Of a DNA stretch of 64,000 nucleotides, positions 52,425-61,198 are shown piece by piece. Within the stretch, counting starts at the first letter, position 1; each line of letters opens with the position of its first letter. The translations under genes and the position numbers were made by a program. The notes under the pieces were generated by a model. The model was not told the origin of the DNA. It ran no database searches and was given only the letters and a program-made list of their open reading frames with translations. This stretch comes from Magnetospira sp. QH-2 (lineage in GTDB: Bacteria > Pseudomonadota > Alphaproteobacteria > Rhodospirillales > Magnetospiraceae), in the NCBI RefSeq assembly GCF_000968135.1, contig NZ_FO538765.1, forward strand, positions 1,503,819 to 1,567,818, written 5' to 3'.

Positions 52425-54485
52425 ATGACCGGAGATTTCGTTCCCGCCGTATGCCCCCACGATTGTCCCAGCGCCTGCGCCTTGGAAGTGGAGCGCTTGG
52501 AACCGACGGAAATCGGCCGGGTACGCGGCGCCGTGGACAATCCCTATACGGACGGCGTGCTCTGCGCCAAGGTCAACCGCTATCGCGAGCGGACCCATCA
52601 TCCCGACCGGCTGACCGAGCCGCTGAAGCGTGTTGGACCCAAGGGGGAGGGCGCCTTCGAGCCCATTTCCTGGGACGTGGCCCTGGATACCGTCGCGGCG
52701 GCTTTCCAAAAGGCCAGCGAGACCCAAGGGCCGGAATCGGTCTGGCCCTATTTCTACGCCGGCACCATGGGGATCATTCAGAGGAAGGGCATCCTGCGAC
52801 TGCGCCGGTTGATGGGCTATTCGCAGATGGCGCGGACCATCTGTGCCTCGGTGAGCGGCGCCGGGCTGAATGCCGGACTGGGGATCGGCAAGGGCATTGA
52901 CGGCCTGGAGATGGCCGAATGTGACCTGGCGGTCTTTTGGGGCACCAATCCGGTTTCCACGCAGATTCAGGCCATGCAGTTGGCCCTGGCGGCGAAAAAG
53001 GAAAGGGGCGCGCCCCTTGTGACCGTCGATCCCTACCGCACCCGCACCGCGGCTTTGTCGGACATGCACCTGATGCCGCGACCCGGCACCGACGGCGCCC
53101 TGGCCTGTGCGACGATGCATGTGCTGTTCCGCGATGGATTGGCGGACCGGGAGTACCTGGAGCGGATGACCGATTTTCCGGCGGATCTGGAACGCCATCT
53201 GGAAAGCCGCTCGCCTGAGTGGGCGGCGGCGATCACCGGCCTCGAAGCGACCGAGATCGAGGCCTTCGCCCAACTCTATGGACGGACCAAGAAGAGCTTC
53301 CTGCGTCTCGGCAACGGCTTCACCCGCCAACGCAACGGCGCCGCCAATTTGCACGCGGTGACCTGCCTGCCAGCCATCACCGGCGCTTGGCAGCACAAGG
53401 GCGGCGGGCTGCTGATGAGCAGCGGCGCGGCGTTCTCCCTCAACGTCGACCGGGTCGAGGGTCTGGATCAACCGGACAAACCGGCGCGGATCTTGGATAT
53501 GAGCCGTATCGGCGATGTGTTGTTGGGGGATACCGAAGCCTTATGTGGCGGCCCGCCGGTTACCGCCATGTTGATGCAGAACGTCAATCCGGCGGCGGTG
53601 GCGCCTGAACTGGACAAGGTCCGAGCGGGACTGGCGCGGGAGGACCTGTTCCTCTGTGTCCACGAACAATTCTTGACCGATACGGCAAAAATGGCTGATA
53701 TCGTCCTGCCCGCCACCAGCTTCGTCGAGCATGACGATATCTATACTTCCTACGGGCATTGCTATTTGCAGGCTTCGAGACAGATTATCGAGCCGGTGGG
53801 CGAGAGCCGCAGCAATCACCGGGTCATCGGCGGTCTGTTATCCCGATTGGGCGCGGACCATCCCTCCAACGCCATGAGTGCCGAAGACCTGGCGGACTTG
53901 GTGCTCAAGGATTCCGGACAACAAAATGGCTTGGATGGTGTGACCAAAGACCGTTGGGTCGATTGCCGGGAATCCTTTGAAGATGGCCATTTTCTCAACG
54001 GATTCGGACATCCAGACGGCAAGTTTCGGTTTGCCCCCAAATGGGATGAGATCGGACCCGACCATGCGGCCATGCCGCGCCTGCCCGATCATATGGATGT
54101 GTTAGAGAAAACCGACGACAGTCATCCATTCCGATTGGTGACCGCCCCGGCACGCAATTTTCTCAACAGCTCCTTTAGCGAGACCGAAACCAGCCGCAAG
54201 GCTGAAAAACGCCCGACGTTGCTCATCCATCCCGAAGACTGTGCGGTCTTGTCATTGGAGGAGGGGAGCCGGGTGCGGCTAAGTAACAAACGAGGCGAGG
54301 TAACACTTCACGCCAAGCCGTTCGACGGCCTGCAACAAGGTGTGGTGGTGGTGGAAAGCATCTGGCCCGCGTCAGCCTTCGAGGATGGTCGGGGGATCAA
54401 TACACTGGTCGGCTCCGATCCCGTTCCTCCGGCTGGCGGCGCGGCCTTTCACGACATTGCAATCAAGGTGGAAAAACTGGCATGA
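52425..54485 (+). CDS. Molybdopterin oxidoreductase (bis-MGD, DMSO reductase family)
   Basis: A 686-residue cytoplasmic oxidoreductase. An N-terminal [4Fe-4S] motif is present: CPHDCPSAC with a fourth Cys in DGVLCAKVNRY. Cofactor-binding segments follow: DLAVFWGTNPVSTQIQ, DPYRTRTAALSDMHL, MLMQNVNPAAVAPE and the C-terminal cap LLIHPEDCAVLSLEEGSRVRL. No Tat signal is seen. The substrate is not evident; formate, thiosulphate and other uses occur in this family. ATG at 52425 follows GAAGGAG. Its stop overlaps the mipZ ATG (ATGA), which is unexpected company for a division ATPase. Confidence 0.87.
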   Translation: MTGDFVPAVCPHDCPSACALEVERLEPTEIGRVRGAVDNPYTDGVLCAKVNRYRERTHHPDRLTEPLKRVGPKGEGAFEPISWDVALDTVAAAFQKASETQGPESVWPYFYAGTMGIIQRKGILRLRRLMGYSQMARTICASVSGAGLNAGLGIGKGIDGLEMAECDLAVFWGTNPVSTQIQAMQLALAAKKERGAPLVTVDPYRTRTAALSDMHLMPRPGTDGALACATMHVLFRDGLADREYLERMTDFPADLERHLESRSPEWAAAITGLEATEIEAFAQLYGRTKKSFLRLGNGFTRQRNGAANLHAVTCLPAITGAWQHKGGGLLMSSGAAFSLNVDRVEGLDQPDKPARILDMSRIGDVLLGDTEALCGGPPVTAMLMQNVNPAAVAPELDKVRAGLAREDLFLCVHEQFLTDTAKMADIVLPATSFVEHDDIYTSYGHCYLQASRQIIEPVGESRSNHRVIGGLLSRLGADHPSNAMSAEDLADLVLKDSGQQNGLDGVTKDRWVDCRESFEDGHFLNGFGHPDGKFRFAPKWDEIGPDHAAMPRLPDHMDVLEKTDDSHPFRLVTAPARNFLNSSFSETETSRKAEKRPTLLIHPEDCAVLSLEEGSRVRLSNKRGEVTLHAKPFDGLQQGVVVVESIWPASAFEDGRGINTLVGSDPVPPAGGAAFHDIAIKVEKLA

Positions 54486-55237
54486 GCAAGGCGCATATCA
54501 TCGTACTTGGCAACGAAAAGGGCGGCAGTGGCAAGTCGACCACGGCGGTCCATCTGGTGGTCTCCCTCTTGCGTCTGGGTAAATCCGTGGCGACGCTGGA
54601 TGCCGATCTGCGTCAGGGAACGCTGAGCCGCTATCTGGAAAACCGGGCCGCCTTTACCGAAGCCAATGGCCTGCCTCTGCCTTTACCGACCCATGTGCGG
54701 CTAACCGAGGACAGCGATTTCGAGGCCGACCTGACAGGCCTCGCCGCCGAGCATGACGTGGTGCTGGTGGACTGCCCGGGCCATGATACGGAGATTTCGC
54801 GCCTCGCCCATGCCCATGCGGATACCCTGATCACGCCGCTCAATGACAGTTTCATTGATCTGGATGTGCTGGCCCGCGTGTCCGCCGATGCCCACAAGGT
54901 GCTGGGTCTGAGCCACTATGCCGAGATGGTTTGGGAGCAGCGCAAGCGGCGGGCCATGGCCCGTGGCAATCCCATCGATTGGATCTTGCTGCGCAACCGG
55001 CTTAGTCATCTGGATGCCCGAAACAAACGCGACGTGGGCCGTATTCTGGAGGGCCTGGAGAAGCGGCTGGGCTTTCGCCAAGTTCCGGGCTTCGGCGAGC
55101 GGGTGATCTTTCGAGAGCTGTTCCCCAAGGGTCTGACCCTGCTTGATTTGAAAGAATCCCAAGAAGGAAACCTGACCCTGTCGCATGTTGCCGCGCGGCA
55201 GGAAGTACGGGCGATTGTGGAAGCTTTGAATCTCTAA
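54482..55237 (+). CDS. mipZ: Division-site positioning ATPase MipZ
   Basis: A 251-residue ParA/MinD-superfamily ATPase. The N-terminus AHIIVLGNEKGGSGKSTTAVHLVVSLL carries the deviant Walker A (KGGSGKST). LDADLRQGTLSRYLENR, VLVDCPGHDTE (Walker B region), ITPLNDSFIDLDVL and GNPIDWILLRNRLSHLDARNKRDV are strongly MipZ-like. MipZ binds ParB near the poles and keeps FtsZ at mid-cell. PopZ, which anchors ParB, is also in this window. Family length is somewhat longer in Caulobacter (about 280). Confidence 0.92.
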   Translation: MSKAHIIVLGNEKGGSGKSTTAVHLVVSLLRLGKSVATLDADLRQGTLSRYLENRAAFTEANGLPLPLPTHVRLTEDSDFEADLTGLAAEHDVVLVDCPGHDTEISRLAHAHADTLITPLNDSFIDLDVLARVSADAHKVLGLSHYAEMVWEQRKRRAMARGNPIDWILLRNRLSHLDARNKRDVGRILEGLEKRLGFRQVPGFGERVIFRELFPKGLTLLDLKESQEGNLTLSHVAARQEVRAIVEALNL

Positions 55238-55318
55238 CCACCGGACGGTAGCCTATTTGTACAACTTAAGTAGAATGAACGGAGTATCCCGTAAGGATTC
55301 CCCTCCAGAGAGGATCGC

Positions 55319-57223
55319 GTGAGTCTACTATCCACCCTGACCTATACGAACTATCTGTTGCTGGTCATCCTGTGGGCGGCCATCTTGGGTCTGTACATGC
55401 GTCATTTGCGCAAGCAGGCCAAGGTGGGGCGGACGGTCAAGCTGCTGCTGATTATCCTCACCATCGATGCCTTTAGGACATTGTTTGAAAGCATCTATTT
55501 CGGGGTCAACCGTAGCGCGGACGTCGGGATCTTCCCTTATTGGCTGGGAGAAGTTCTCGATAAGCCGCATTTCATTGTCATCCCAAAGCTGGTCAATCTT
55601 GGCGCGGCCCTGTTGGTTCTGTTCGTTCTGCTGCGCAGGTTCTTGCCGACTCTTTTTGCCGAACAAATGGAAAATGAGGCTCTGATCACGCAACAGCAAC
55701 GGGAGATCGCGGCGCGCCAGAAAATCGAAAAAGCCTTGATGGAGGAAAAACGCAAGGCCGAGGAATACCTGCATGTGGCCGGAGTCATGCTCATCGCCTT
55801 GGATCCCAATGGGCGGCTGACCATGGCCAACCGTATGGCCAGGGAGATCCTCGGATATGAGGAACTGGAGCTGCTTAACAAAGAATGGTTTGATCTGATT
55901 CCCGAAACGGAACGCTCGATTGTCCGGGATATGTACCGCGCCATGATCGAGCGCAGCGAGATGAGCGCCCCCCATTACCGCAACGCCGTTATGACCAAAT
56001 CAGGGGAAAGGCGGATCATTGAGTGGCACAATATCTTTGTGCGCGATGGCGTCGGCCGGATCACCGGAATCCTTAGTTCGGGGAACGATGTCACCGAACT
56101 GGTGGAAATGGAGCAAGTAAACCGGGCGCTTAATCTGCGCAATCGACAAATCCTCTCGGCGGCGGGCGAGGGGATTGTCGGGCTGGAGGCGGATGGCTGC
56201 ATTGGCTTCGTCAATCCGGCGGCCTGCAAGGCCTTTGGGCGCAGCGAAGCGGCTCTTGTGAACCAGCCATTCTCCCATCTGATTTGTGAAGCGCCCGAGG
56301 ACGAGCGGGCGCAACCCAAGGCGAGCCAACGCTGTGCTCTTTTGGAAACCTTGGCGGACGGTCGTGTCATGCGGGCGGAAGACGAGACCTTTTGGCGCGG
56401 CGATGGGGCCTCTTTCCCGGTAGAATATGTTTGTGCGCCGATCATCGAGGGAGGAACCTTGACCGGCGCGGTTTTGGTGTTCCGGGATATCGGGCGGCGC
56501 AAAGCCATCGATATGGAACTGCGCCGCTCCAATCAAGAACTACAACAGTTCGCCTATGTGGCTTCCCACGACCTCCAGGCCCCCCTCCGCATGATTTCCA
56601 GCTATTTGAAACTGTTGTCGCGGCATGATGGGGGGCAATTGGACGAGAATGGTCGAGAGTATCTGGACCATGCCGTCGAAGGAGCCGGGCGCATGGACGG
56701 GTTGATCCGGGATCTGCTCGATTACTCCCGTGTCTCCACGCAAGGCCAGCCGATGGACGCGGTATCTCTAAACGACGTGGTGGACAGCGCGTTGACAACC
56801 CTGCGACTGGCCATCCAGGACCGAGGGGCTGAGGTTTCAGCGGATGATCTTCCGGTGGTGTGCGGTGATCAAGGGCAGTTGGTCCGCCTTTTCCAGAACC
56901 TGATCGACAATGCGTTGAAATACACACCTGAAGACCGGATTCCACAGGTCCAGATATCTCCAGCCCGGCGCACCGACAAATGGATCATCTCCGTCGCGGA
57001 CAACGGCATCGGCATTGATGAACCGCATTTGGAGTCCGTGTTCGGTATTTTCCGCCGTCTCCATGCCCCGGGAGAGTTCGCGGGCAACGGGATTGGACTG
57101 GCGGTCTGCAAGCGTATCGTGGAACGCCACGAAGGAACCATCTGGGTGACATCCGAACCCGGTCGGGGATCGACCTTTCACTTTACCCTGCCGGTTTATC
57201 ATGCTGTGGAGGCGGGAAAATGA
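55319..57223 (+). CDS. Membrane PAS-PAS sensor histidine kinase
   Basis: A 634-residue kinase. Three hydrophobic segments lie in the first 110 residues (YLLLVILWAAILGLYM, KLLLIILTIDAFRTLF, LGAALLVLFVLLRRF). A coiled coil and two PAS domains follow (about residues 150-265 and 275-395, with NRQILSAAGEGIVGLEADG opening the second). HisKA has His417 in YVASHDLQAPLRMISSYLKLL, and the ATPase domain has LFQNLIDNALKY, VADNGIGIDEPH and GNGIGLAVCKRIV. GTG at 55319 was chosen. The HisKA form resembles phytochrome-type kinases. The next gene overlaps it by 4 bp, and no response regulator is nearby. Confidence 0.87.
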   Translation: MSLLSTLTYTNYLLLVILWAAILGLYMRHLRKQAKVGRTVKLLLIILTIDAFRTLFESIYFGVNRSADVGIFPYWLGEVLDKPHFIVIPKLVNLGAALLVLFVLLRRFLPTLFAEQMENEALITQQQREIAARQKIEKALMEEKRKAEEYLHVAGVMLIALDPNGRLTMANRMAREILGYEELELLNKEWFDLIPETERSIVRDMYRAMIERSEMSAPHYRNAVMTKSGERRIIEWHNIFVRDGVGRITGILSSGNDVTELVEMEQVNRALNLRNRQILSAAGEGIVGLEADGCIGFVNPAACKAFGRSEAALVNQPFSHLICEAPEDERAQPKASQRCALLETLADGRVMRAEDETFWRGDGASFPVEYVCAPIIEGGTLTGAVLVFRDIGRRKAIDMELRRSNQELQQFAYVASHDLQAPLRMISSYLKLLSRHDGGQLDENGREYLDHAVEGAGRMDGLIRDLLDYSRVSTQGQPMDAVSLNDVVDSALTTLRLAIQDRGAEVSADDLPVVCGDQGQLVRLFQNLIDNALKYTPEDRIPQVQISPARRTDKWIISVADNGIGIDEPHLESVFGIFRRLHAPGEFAGNGIGLAVCKRIVERHEGTIWVTSEPGRGSTFHFTLPVYHAVEAGK

Positions 57224-57933
57224 GTGCCAAGGTTCCCGACTCCCATCCCGGGGGAGGCTCGGTGGAAAGCTTTCTTGATCATTTGTCCTCGGTGCCGCAA
57301 CGGCGCTCGGATGGGGCGCTGGGGCGTCTGATGTTCGCCATGGATGCCACCGCCAGCCGTCAACCGACCTGGGACCGGGCGGTTTCCATCCAAGCCGAGA
57401 TGTTCAAGGCCGCCGAACAAGTGGGCGGTCTGGAGATACAGTTGGTCTTTTATCGCGGATTTGGCGAGTTCAAAGCCAGTCCGTGGCTTGCCGATCCGAC
57501 CAGGTTGGCCCATATGATGTCCAAGGTCTCCTGCCTGGCGGGAGGCACGCAAATCCGAAAGGTCTTGCGCCATGCGGTCAATCAGGCCGAGGCGGGATCT
57601 GTGAACGCCCTGGTTTTCGTCGGGGATTGCTTGGAGGAAGATGTGGACGCCTTGGGAGACGTGGCCGGAAAATTGGGCGTGCTCGGCGTGCCCGCTTTCT
57701 TGTTTCGCGAGGGAGCCGATCCGGTGGCGGCCTTCGGATTCGATCAAGTGGCCAAGCTGACCGGCGGGGCGAGTCTGGAATTCGACCCCAACAGCCCGCG
57801 CATGCTGGCGGACCTGCTCAAGGCCGTGGCGATCTTTGCTGCCGGCGGCCACCGCGCTCTTGATGATTTGGCCAAGGTGGAGGGCGGTGAAATGCTGCGC
57901 CTGACTCGGTCTTTCGGCGGTTCGAGGGACTGA
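57220..57933 (+). CDS. VWA-like protein
   Basis: A 237-residue cytoplasmic protein with a von Willebrand A fold. LMFAMDATASRQPTWDRA holds the MIDAS DxTxS motif (canonical DxSxS). A Thr/Gly segment SCLAGGTQIRKVLRHAVNQA and VNALVFVGDCLEEDVDAL supply the remaining metal-site features. It overlaps the histidine kinase by 4 bp (ATGA) and is 7 bp upstream of the J-domain gene. Such proteins usually act in assembly or chaperone complexes. The specific partner is not known. Confidence 0.75.
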   Translation: MSAKVPDSHPGGGSVESFLDHLSSVPQRRSDGALGRLMFAMDATASRQPTWDRAVSIQAEMFKAAEQVGGLEIQLVFYRGFGEFKASPWLADPTRLAHMMSKVSCLAGGTQIRKVLRHAVNQAEAGSVNALVFVGDCLEEDVDALGDVAGKLGVLGVPAFLFREGADPVAAFGFDQVAKLTGGASLEFDPNSPRMLADLLKAVAIFAAGGHRALDDLAKVEGGEMLRLTRSFGGSRD

Positions 57934-57940
57934 GGCAACC

Positions 57941-58684
57941 ATGTTACATATGCTGATTCTCGGACTGGCGCTGTTGGTCGTCGTTATGCTGGTATTGCGC
58001 TGGTACACGGGAGCGGATACCGCACAGCTCGTGAGCCTGCTCAAACGCGCCGGAATCGGCTTTGGCGTCGGTGCGTTGCTATTCATGGTGCTGACCGGGC
58101 GGTTGGCCTGGATGTTCGCGCTGTTGCCCTTGCTGGTTCCCTTGCTGCTGCGGGGCCGGAGCTTTTTTCAGCAGGCCAAGGCCTTTCGTCGCATGGCCTC
58201 GGCGGCGGCGGGGGGAAGCGGCGCCCGGCCTGGTCAACGCTCGGAGGTGGAAACCCGGTTTCTGCGCATGACGCTGGATCATGCCAGCGGGGAACTGGAC
58301 GGCGACATCAAGGAAGGCCCGATGAAGGGGCGACAATTGTCGAGTTTGGGATTGGAGCAATTGCTCGAATTGCTCCGATTGTGCCAGACTGAAGACGATG
58401 AATCGGCAAAGCTTTTGGAAGCCTACCTGGATCGTGCCCGCACCGGGGACTGGCGGGCGCGATATCAGGAAAAAGGATCCCGCCGCGATACCGGTACCGG
58501 CTTTTCCGATGCCATGGATCGGGATGAGGCGGCGCGGATCTTGGGGGTGGCGCCCGGTGCTTCCATGGCGGAAATCAAGGCGGCCTATCACAGGTTGATT
58601 ACCGCCGTGCATCCCGATCATGGGGGGTCGGACTATCTGGCGGCGAAAATCAACCGGGCAAAAGACGTGCTGCTCGGCCATTGA
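57941..58684 (+). CDS. Membrane-anchored J-domain protein
   Basis: A 247-residue protein with two N-terminal hydrophobic segments (MLILGLALLVVVMLVLRWY and IGFGVGALLFMVLTGRLAWMFALLPLLVPLLL), a central soluble region, and a C-terminal J domain (about residues 190-247) with the HPD motif in YHRLITAVHPDHGGSDYLAAKINRAKDVLLGH. The topology (membrane first, J domain last) resembles Tim14/Pam18-type cochaperones that bring Hsp70 to a membrane. Its stop overlaps the reading frame of the next gene. Confidence 0.85.
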   Translation: MLHMLILGLALLVVVMLVLRWYTGADTAQLVSLLKRAGIGFGVGALLFMVLTGRLAWMFALLPLLVPLLLRGRSFFQQAKAFRRMASAAAGGSGARPGQRSEVETRFLRMTLDHASGELDGDIKEGPMKGRQLSSLGLEQLLELLRLCQTEDDESAKLLEAYLDRARTGDWRARYQEKGSRRDTGTGFSDAMDRDEAARILGVAPGASMAEIKAAYHRLITAVHPDHGGSDYLAAKINRAKDVLLGH

Positions 58685-58701
58685 ACGGATTGGGGCAGAC
58701 C

Positions 58702-60135
58702 ATGAAATCGAGAGCATCCTGGGGACTCGTTGCTGCACTGACTTTCGCACTGACGACAGCAGGTAAGGTCATGGCCGCCCCGCTGCCTTGTGACGCGGGC
58801 GTCTATTTGGATCAGCATCGCAAGGCGGTGTCTCTGTTCGAAAAAAAGAAATTCAAACAGGCCTATGATTTGTGGCAGCCCCTGGCCGAGGTCGGGTTCC
58901 CTCCGGCCCAGGCGCGCATGGGGTTTGTCTTTGCCAAGGGACTCGGCACCAAGAAGGACCTGGGCAAAGGCTTGTTTTGGTCGCTGATAGCCGCTGCCAA
59001 CCATGACCGGAACGGGCGGGGGATTGCCGAGAAAATCCTGAGCAGCATGAAAAAGGATGTCGCGGCGAAGATTAGCGGCGAGGCCAAGGCCTGGACTCCC
59101 GATCTGCGATCCTGTCAACGCACCAAGGTCACTCCGATCAAGCGGCTCGGGTCCCATGAAGCCATCCTGGGCAGTGGTGTCCGGGTGGTTCTCGATCCCA
59201 AATTGTCTGATCAATCCATTGAAGGAATCTTCGGATTTCTCGAGCAGATTGATGGGGCCATTCAAAAGGACCATCCAAAACTGCGGCCTTATGTGGCGCT
59301 GATTGACCGGATGGACTATTTCGCCGTGCCCGAAGACCCTTTCGACCGATACGTGGGCTGGGCCCCGGACAAGGACAAGCATGTGCTGCAACTGTCCACG
59401 GGGGTTTTCATGGATGACAATCCCAACTTCATGATTTCGGCCATTGTGATGGAAACACGCCGTCGAATTTATGCGCTGCTGCCCCAATCCTATTTCGACG
59501 ACCCGTTGGTTCGAACGCACAAGGGCATTCGTCTGGTTGGATCTATCTATGACGATGTGAAGAACGAAAAGTTTTACAAGATGGCCGCCAAGGCCATTGA
59601 TCGGGGCGCAAAGTTGCCCAAGCGAGAAGCGGCGGCGCTCGCTGCCGTGGACGAAATTCGCTATAACCCGCAATCCAAACATTTCCATAAAACCGGTCGT
59701 ATTGACGCCACAGGCGGATATTTCATGAAGGGGATCGGTGGGCCGGATAAGCGGGTGATTACTGTCCGCCGCGAAGCTCGATGGGCTAGCCCGGCTAGTT
59801 GGTTGTTGCTGTTCGTGCACGAAGGCACCCATATCCTGCAACAGGAAAAGGCGGAGTCCCACGAGCGCAAAATTGCCGCCGCCGCGGGAACCGCAACCAT
59901 GAAAGACTATGTCCGTCGGTGGCGCGAAGGGGTGGAGCACAAGGGTCGCAACGTGAATGACATGAGCTTCGAATGCGAAGCGACGGAAAATGAGATCCGT
60001 GCGGCCAAGGCACTTGGATTTCCCGCGACGCTACTCAAAAGCTCCGGCTATCTCCATCTTTGCGACAAGGCCAAGAAAATGATGGTGAAATGGTCCGATG
60101 AGCGTCGCGCTCAATCAAAGAAAAACGCGCACTGA
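58702..60135 (+). CDS. Secreted putative zinc metallopeptidase with Sel1-like repeat
   Basis: A 477-residue exported protein. It has a signal peptide (WGLVAALTFALTTAGKVMAAP) and an N-terminal Sel1/TPR-like segment (FKQAYDLWQPLAEVGFPPAQARMGFVFAKGLGTKKD). The C-terminal part has HEGTH at residues 373-377 (LLFVHEGTHILQQEKAE), a HExxH zinc motif, with Glu424 or Glu426 in MSFECEATENEI as likely third ligand, the gluzincin pattern. I do not recognise the family. ATG at 58702 gives the signal peptide; an upstream TTG (58681) would disturb it. It is the last gene of the four-gene cassette. Confidence 0.75.
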   Translation: MKSRASWGLVAALTFALTTAGKVMAAPLPCDAGVYLDQHRKAVSLFEKKKFKQAYDLWQPLAEVGFPPAQARMGFVFAKGLGTKKDLGKGLFWSLIAAANHDRNGRGIAEKILSSMKKDVAAKISGEAKAWTPDLRSCQRTKVTPIKRLGSHEAILGSGVRVVLDPKLSDQSIEGIFGFLEQIDGAIQKDHPKLRPYVALIDRMDYFAVPEDPFDRYVGWAPDKDKHVLQLSTGVFMDDNPNFMISAIVMETRRRIYALLPQSYFDDPLVRTHKGIRLVGSIYDDVKNEKFYKMAAKAIDRGAKLPKREAAALAAVDEIRYNPQSKHFHKTGRIDATGGYFMKGIGGPDKRVITVRREARWASPASWLLLFVHEGTHILQQEKAESHERKIAAAAGTATMKDYVRRWREGVEHKGRNVNDMSFECEATENEIRAAKALGFPATLLKSSGYLHLCDKAKKMMVKWSDERRAQSKKNAH

Positions 60136-60272
60136 TATGGCGGCCTTTTGTCCCACGTTTCATTTTTGAGCAAGCTCTGTCCACTGCTTGCAGGCGACAG
60201 CCGCCTGTGGCACAACAACACCCTGTATTAATTCTCGCTGGTTACCATTTATTCCGAATGAGGGGGTCATTC

Positions 60273-61160
60273 ATGTCCAAGCCTGTGCGCAAGGCCATTT
60301 TTCCGGTCGCGGGGTTGGGAACCCGATTCTTGCCCGCCACCAAGGCCATGCCCAAGGAAATGTTGACCATTGTTGACAAGCCCTTGATCCAATATGCCGT
60401 CGAAGAAGCCATGGAAGCGGGGATCGAACAGATCATCCTGGTCTCGGGGCGCGGCAAGACCTCCATGTCGGACCACTTTGATCATTCCTATGAACTGGAA
60501 CAGACTCTGCGGGCCCGGGGCAAGACCGAGGCCCTCAAGTCGGTGACCGAATGGCTGCCCAAGCCCGGTCAGGTGACGGTGATGCGCCAACAAGAACCTC
60601 TGGGGTTGGGCCATGCGGTCTGGTGCGCACGCAACATGATCCTTGATGAGCCCTTTGCCGTTCTGTTGGCCGATGACATGATCCTATCGAAGCCGGGTTG
60701 CCTGAAGCAGATGGTCGAGGCCTTCAATGAAACGGGCGGCAACATGGTTGCCGTGGAGGAAGTCCCGCACGAAAATACCAGCCGCTACGGTATCCTCAAT
60801 CCGGTCGAAGACGACGGCAAAACCGTTCGAGCCCAGGGGCTGGTGGAAAAGCCCGATCCCAGTGTGGCACCATCCAATCTGGCGATTATCGGGCGCTATA
60901 TCCTCCAGCCGGACGTGATGGTCGAGTTGGAGCGCCACGAGCGCGGCGCCGGGGGGGAAATCCAACTGACCGATGCCATGGCGCGGACCATCGACCGGAT
61001 TCCATTCCATGGGCTGCGCTTCGATGGGCGACGATTCGATTGCGGCAGCAAGGAGGGCTTCGTGCAGGCCAACGTGGCCTATGCCCTCAACCGCCCTGAT
61101 CTGCGCAATCGGGTCATGAATTCGCTCCAAGAGTTTTGTCGGCTCGAAAGCGACAACTAA
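60273..61160 (+). CDS. galU: UTP-glucose-1-phosphate uridylyltransferase GalU
   Basis: A 295-residue nucleotidyltransferase making UDP-glucose from glucose-1-phosphate and UTP. The nucleotide-binding loop is AIFPVAGLGTRFLPATKAMPKEML, with KPLIQYAVEEAM, PLGLGHAVWCAR, FAVLLADDMIL (metal Asp) and SRYGILNP, VEKPDPSVAPSNLAIIGRYIL. ATG at 60273 follows AGGGGG; an in-frame ATG at 60258 is possible. With ugd and pgm it forms a glycan-precursor module. Confidence 0.95.
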   Translation: MSKPVRKAIFPVAGLGTRFLPATKAMPKEMLTIVDKPLIQYAVEEAMEAGIEQIILVSGRGKTSMSDHFDHSYELEQTLRARGKTEALKSVTEWLPKPGQVTVMRQQEPLGLGHAVWCARNMILDEPFAVLLADDMILSKPGCLKQMVEAFNETGGNMVAVEEVPHENTSRYGILNPVEDDGKTVRAQGLVEKPDPSVAPSNLAIIGRYILQPDVMVELERHERGAGGEIQLTDAMARTIDRIPFHGLRFDGRRFDCGSKEGFVQANVAYALNRPDLRNRVMNSLQEFCRLESDN

Positions 61161-61198
61161 GAAATTCCATTGATGACTTAAGCTAAGGGGAAAAGCAC

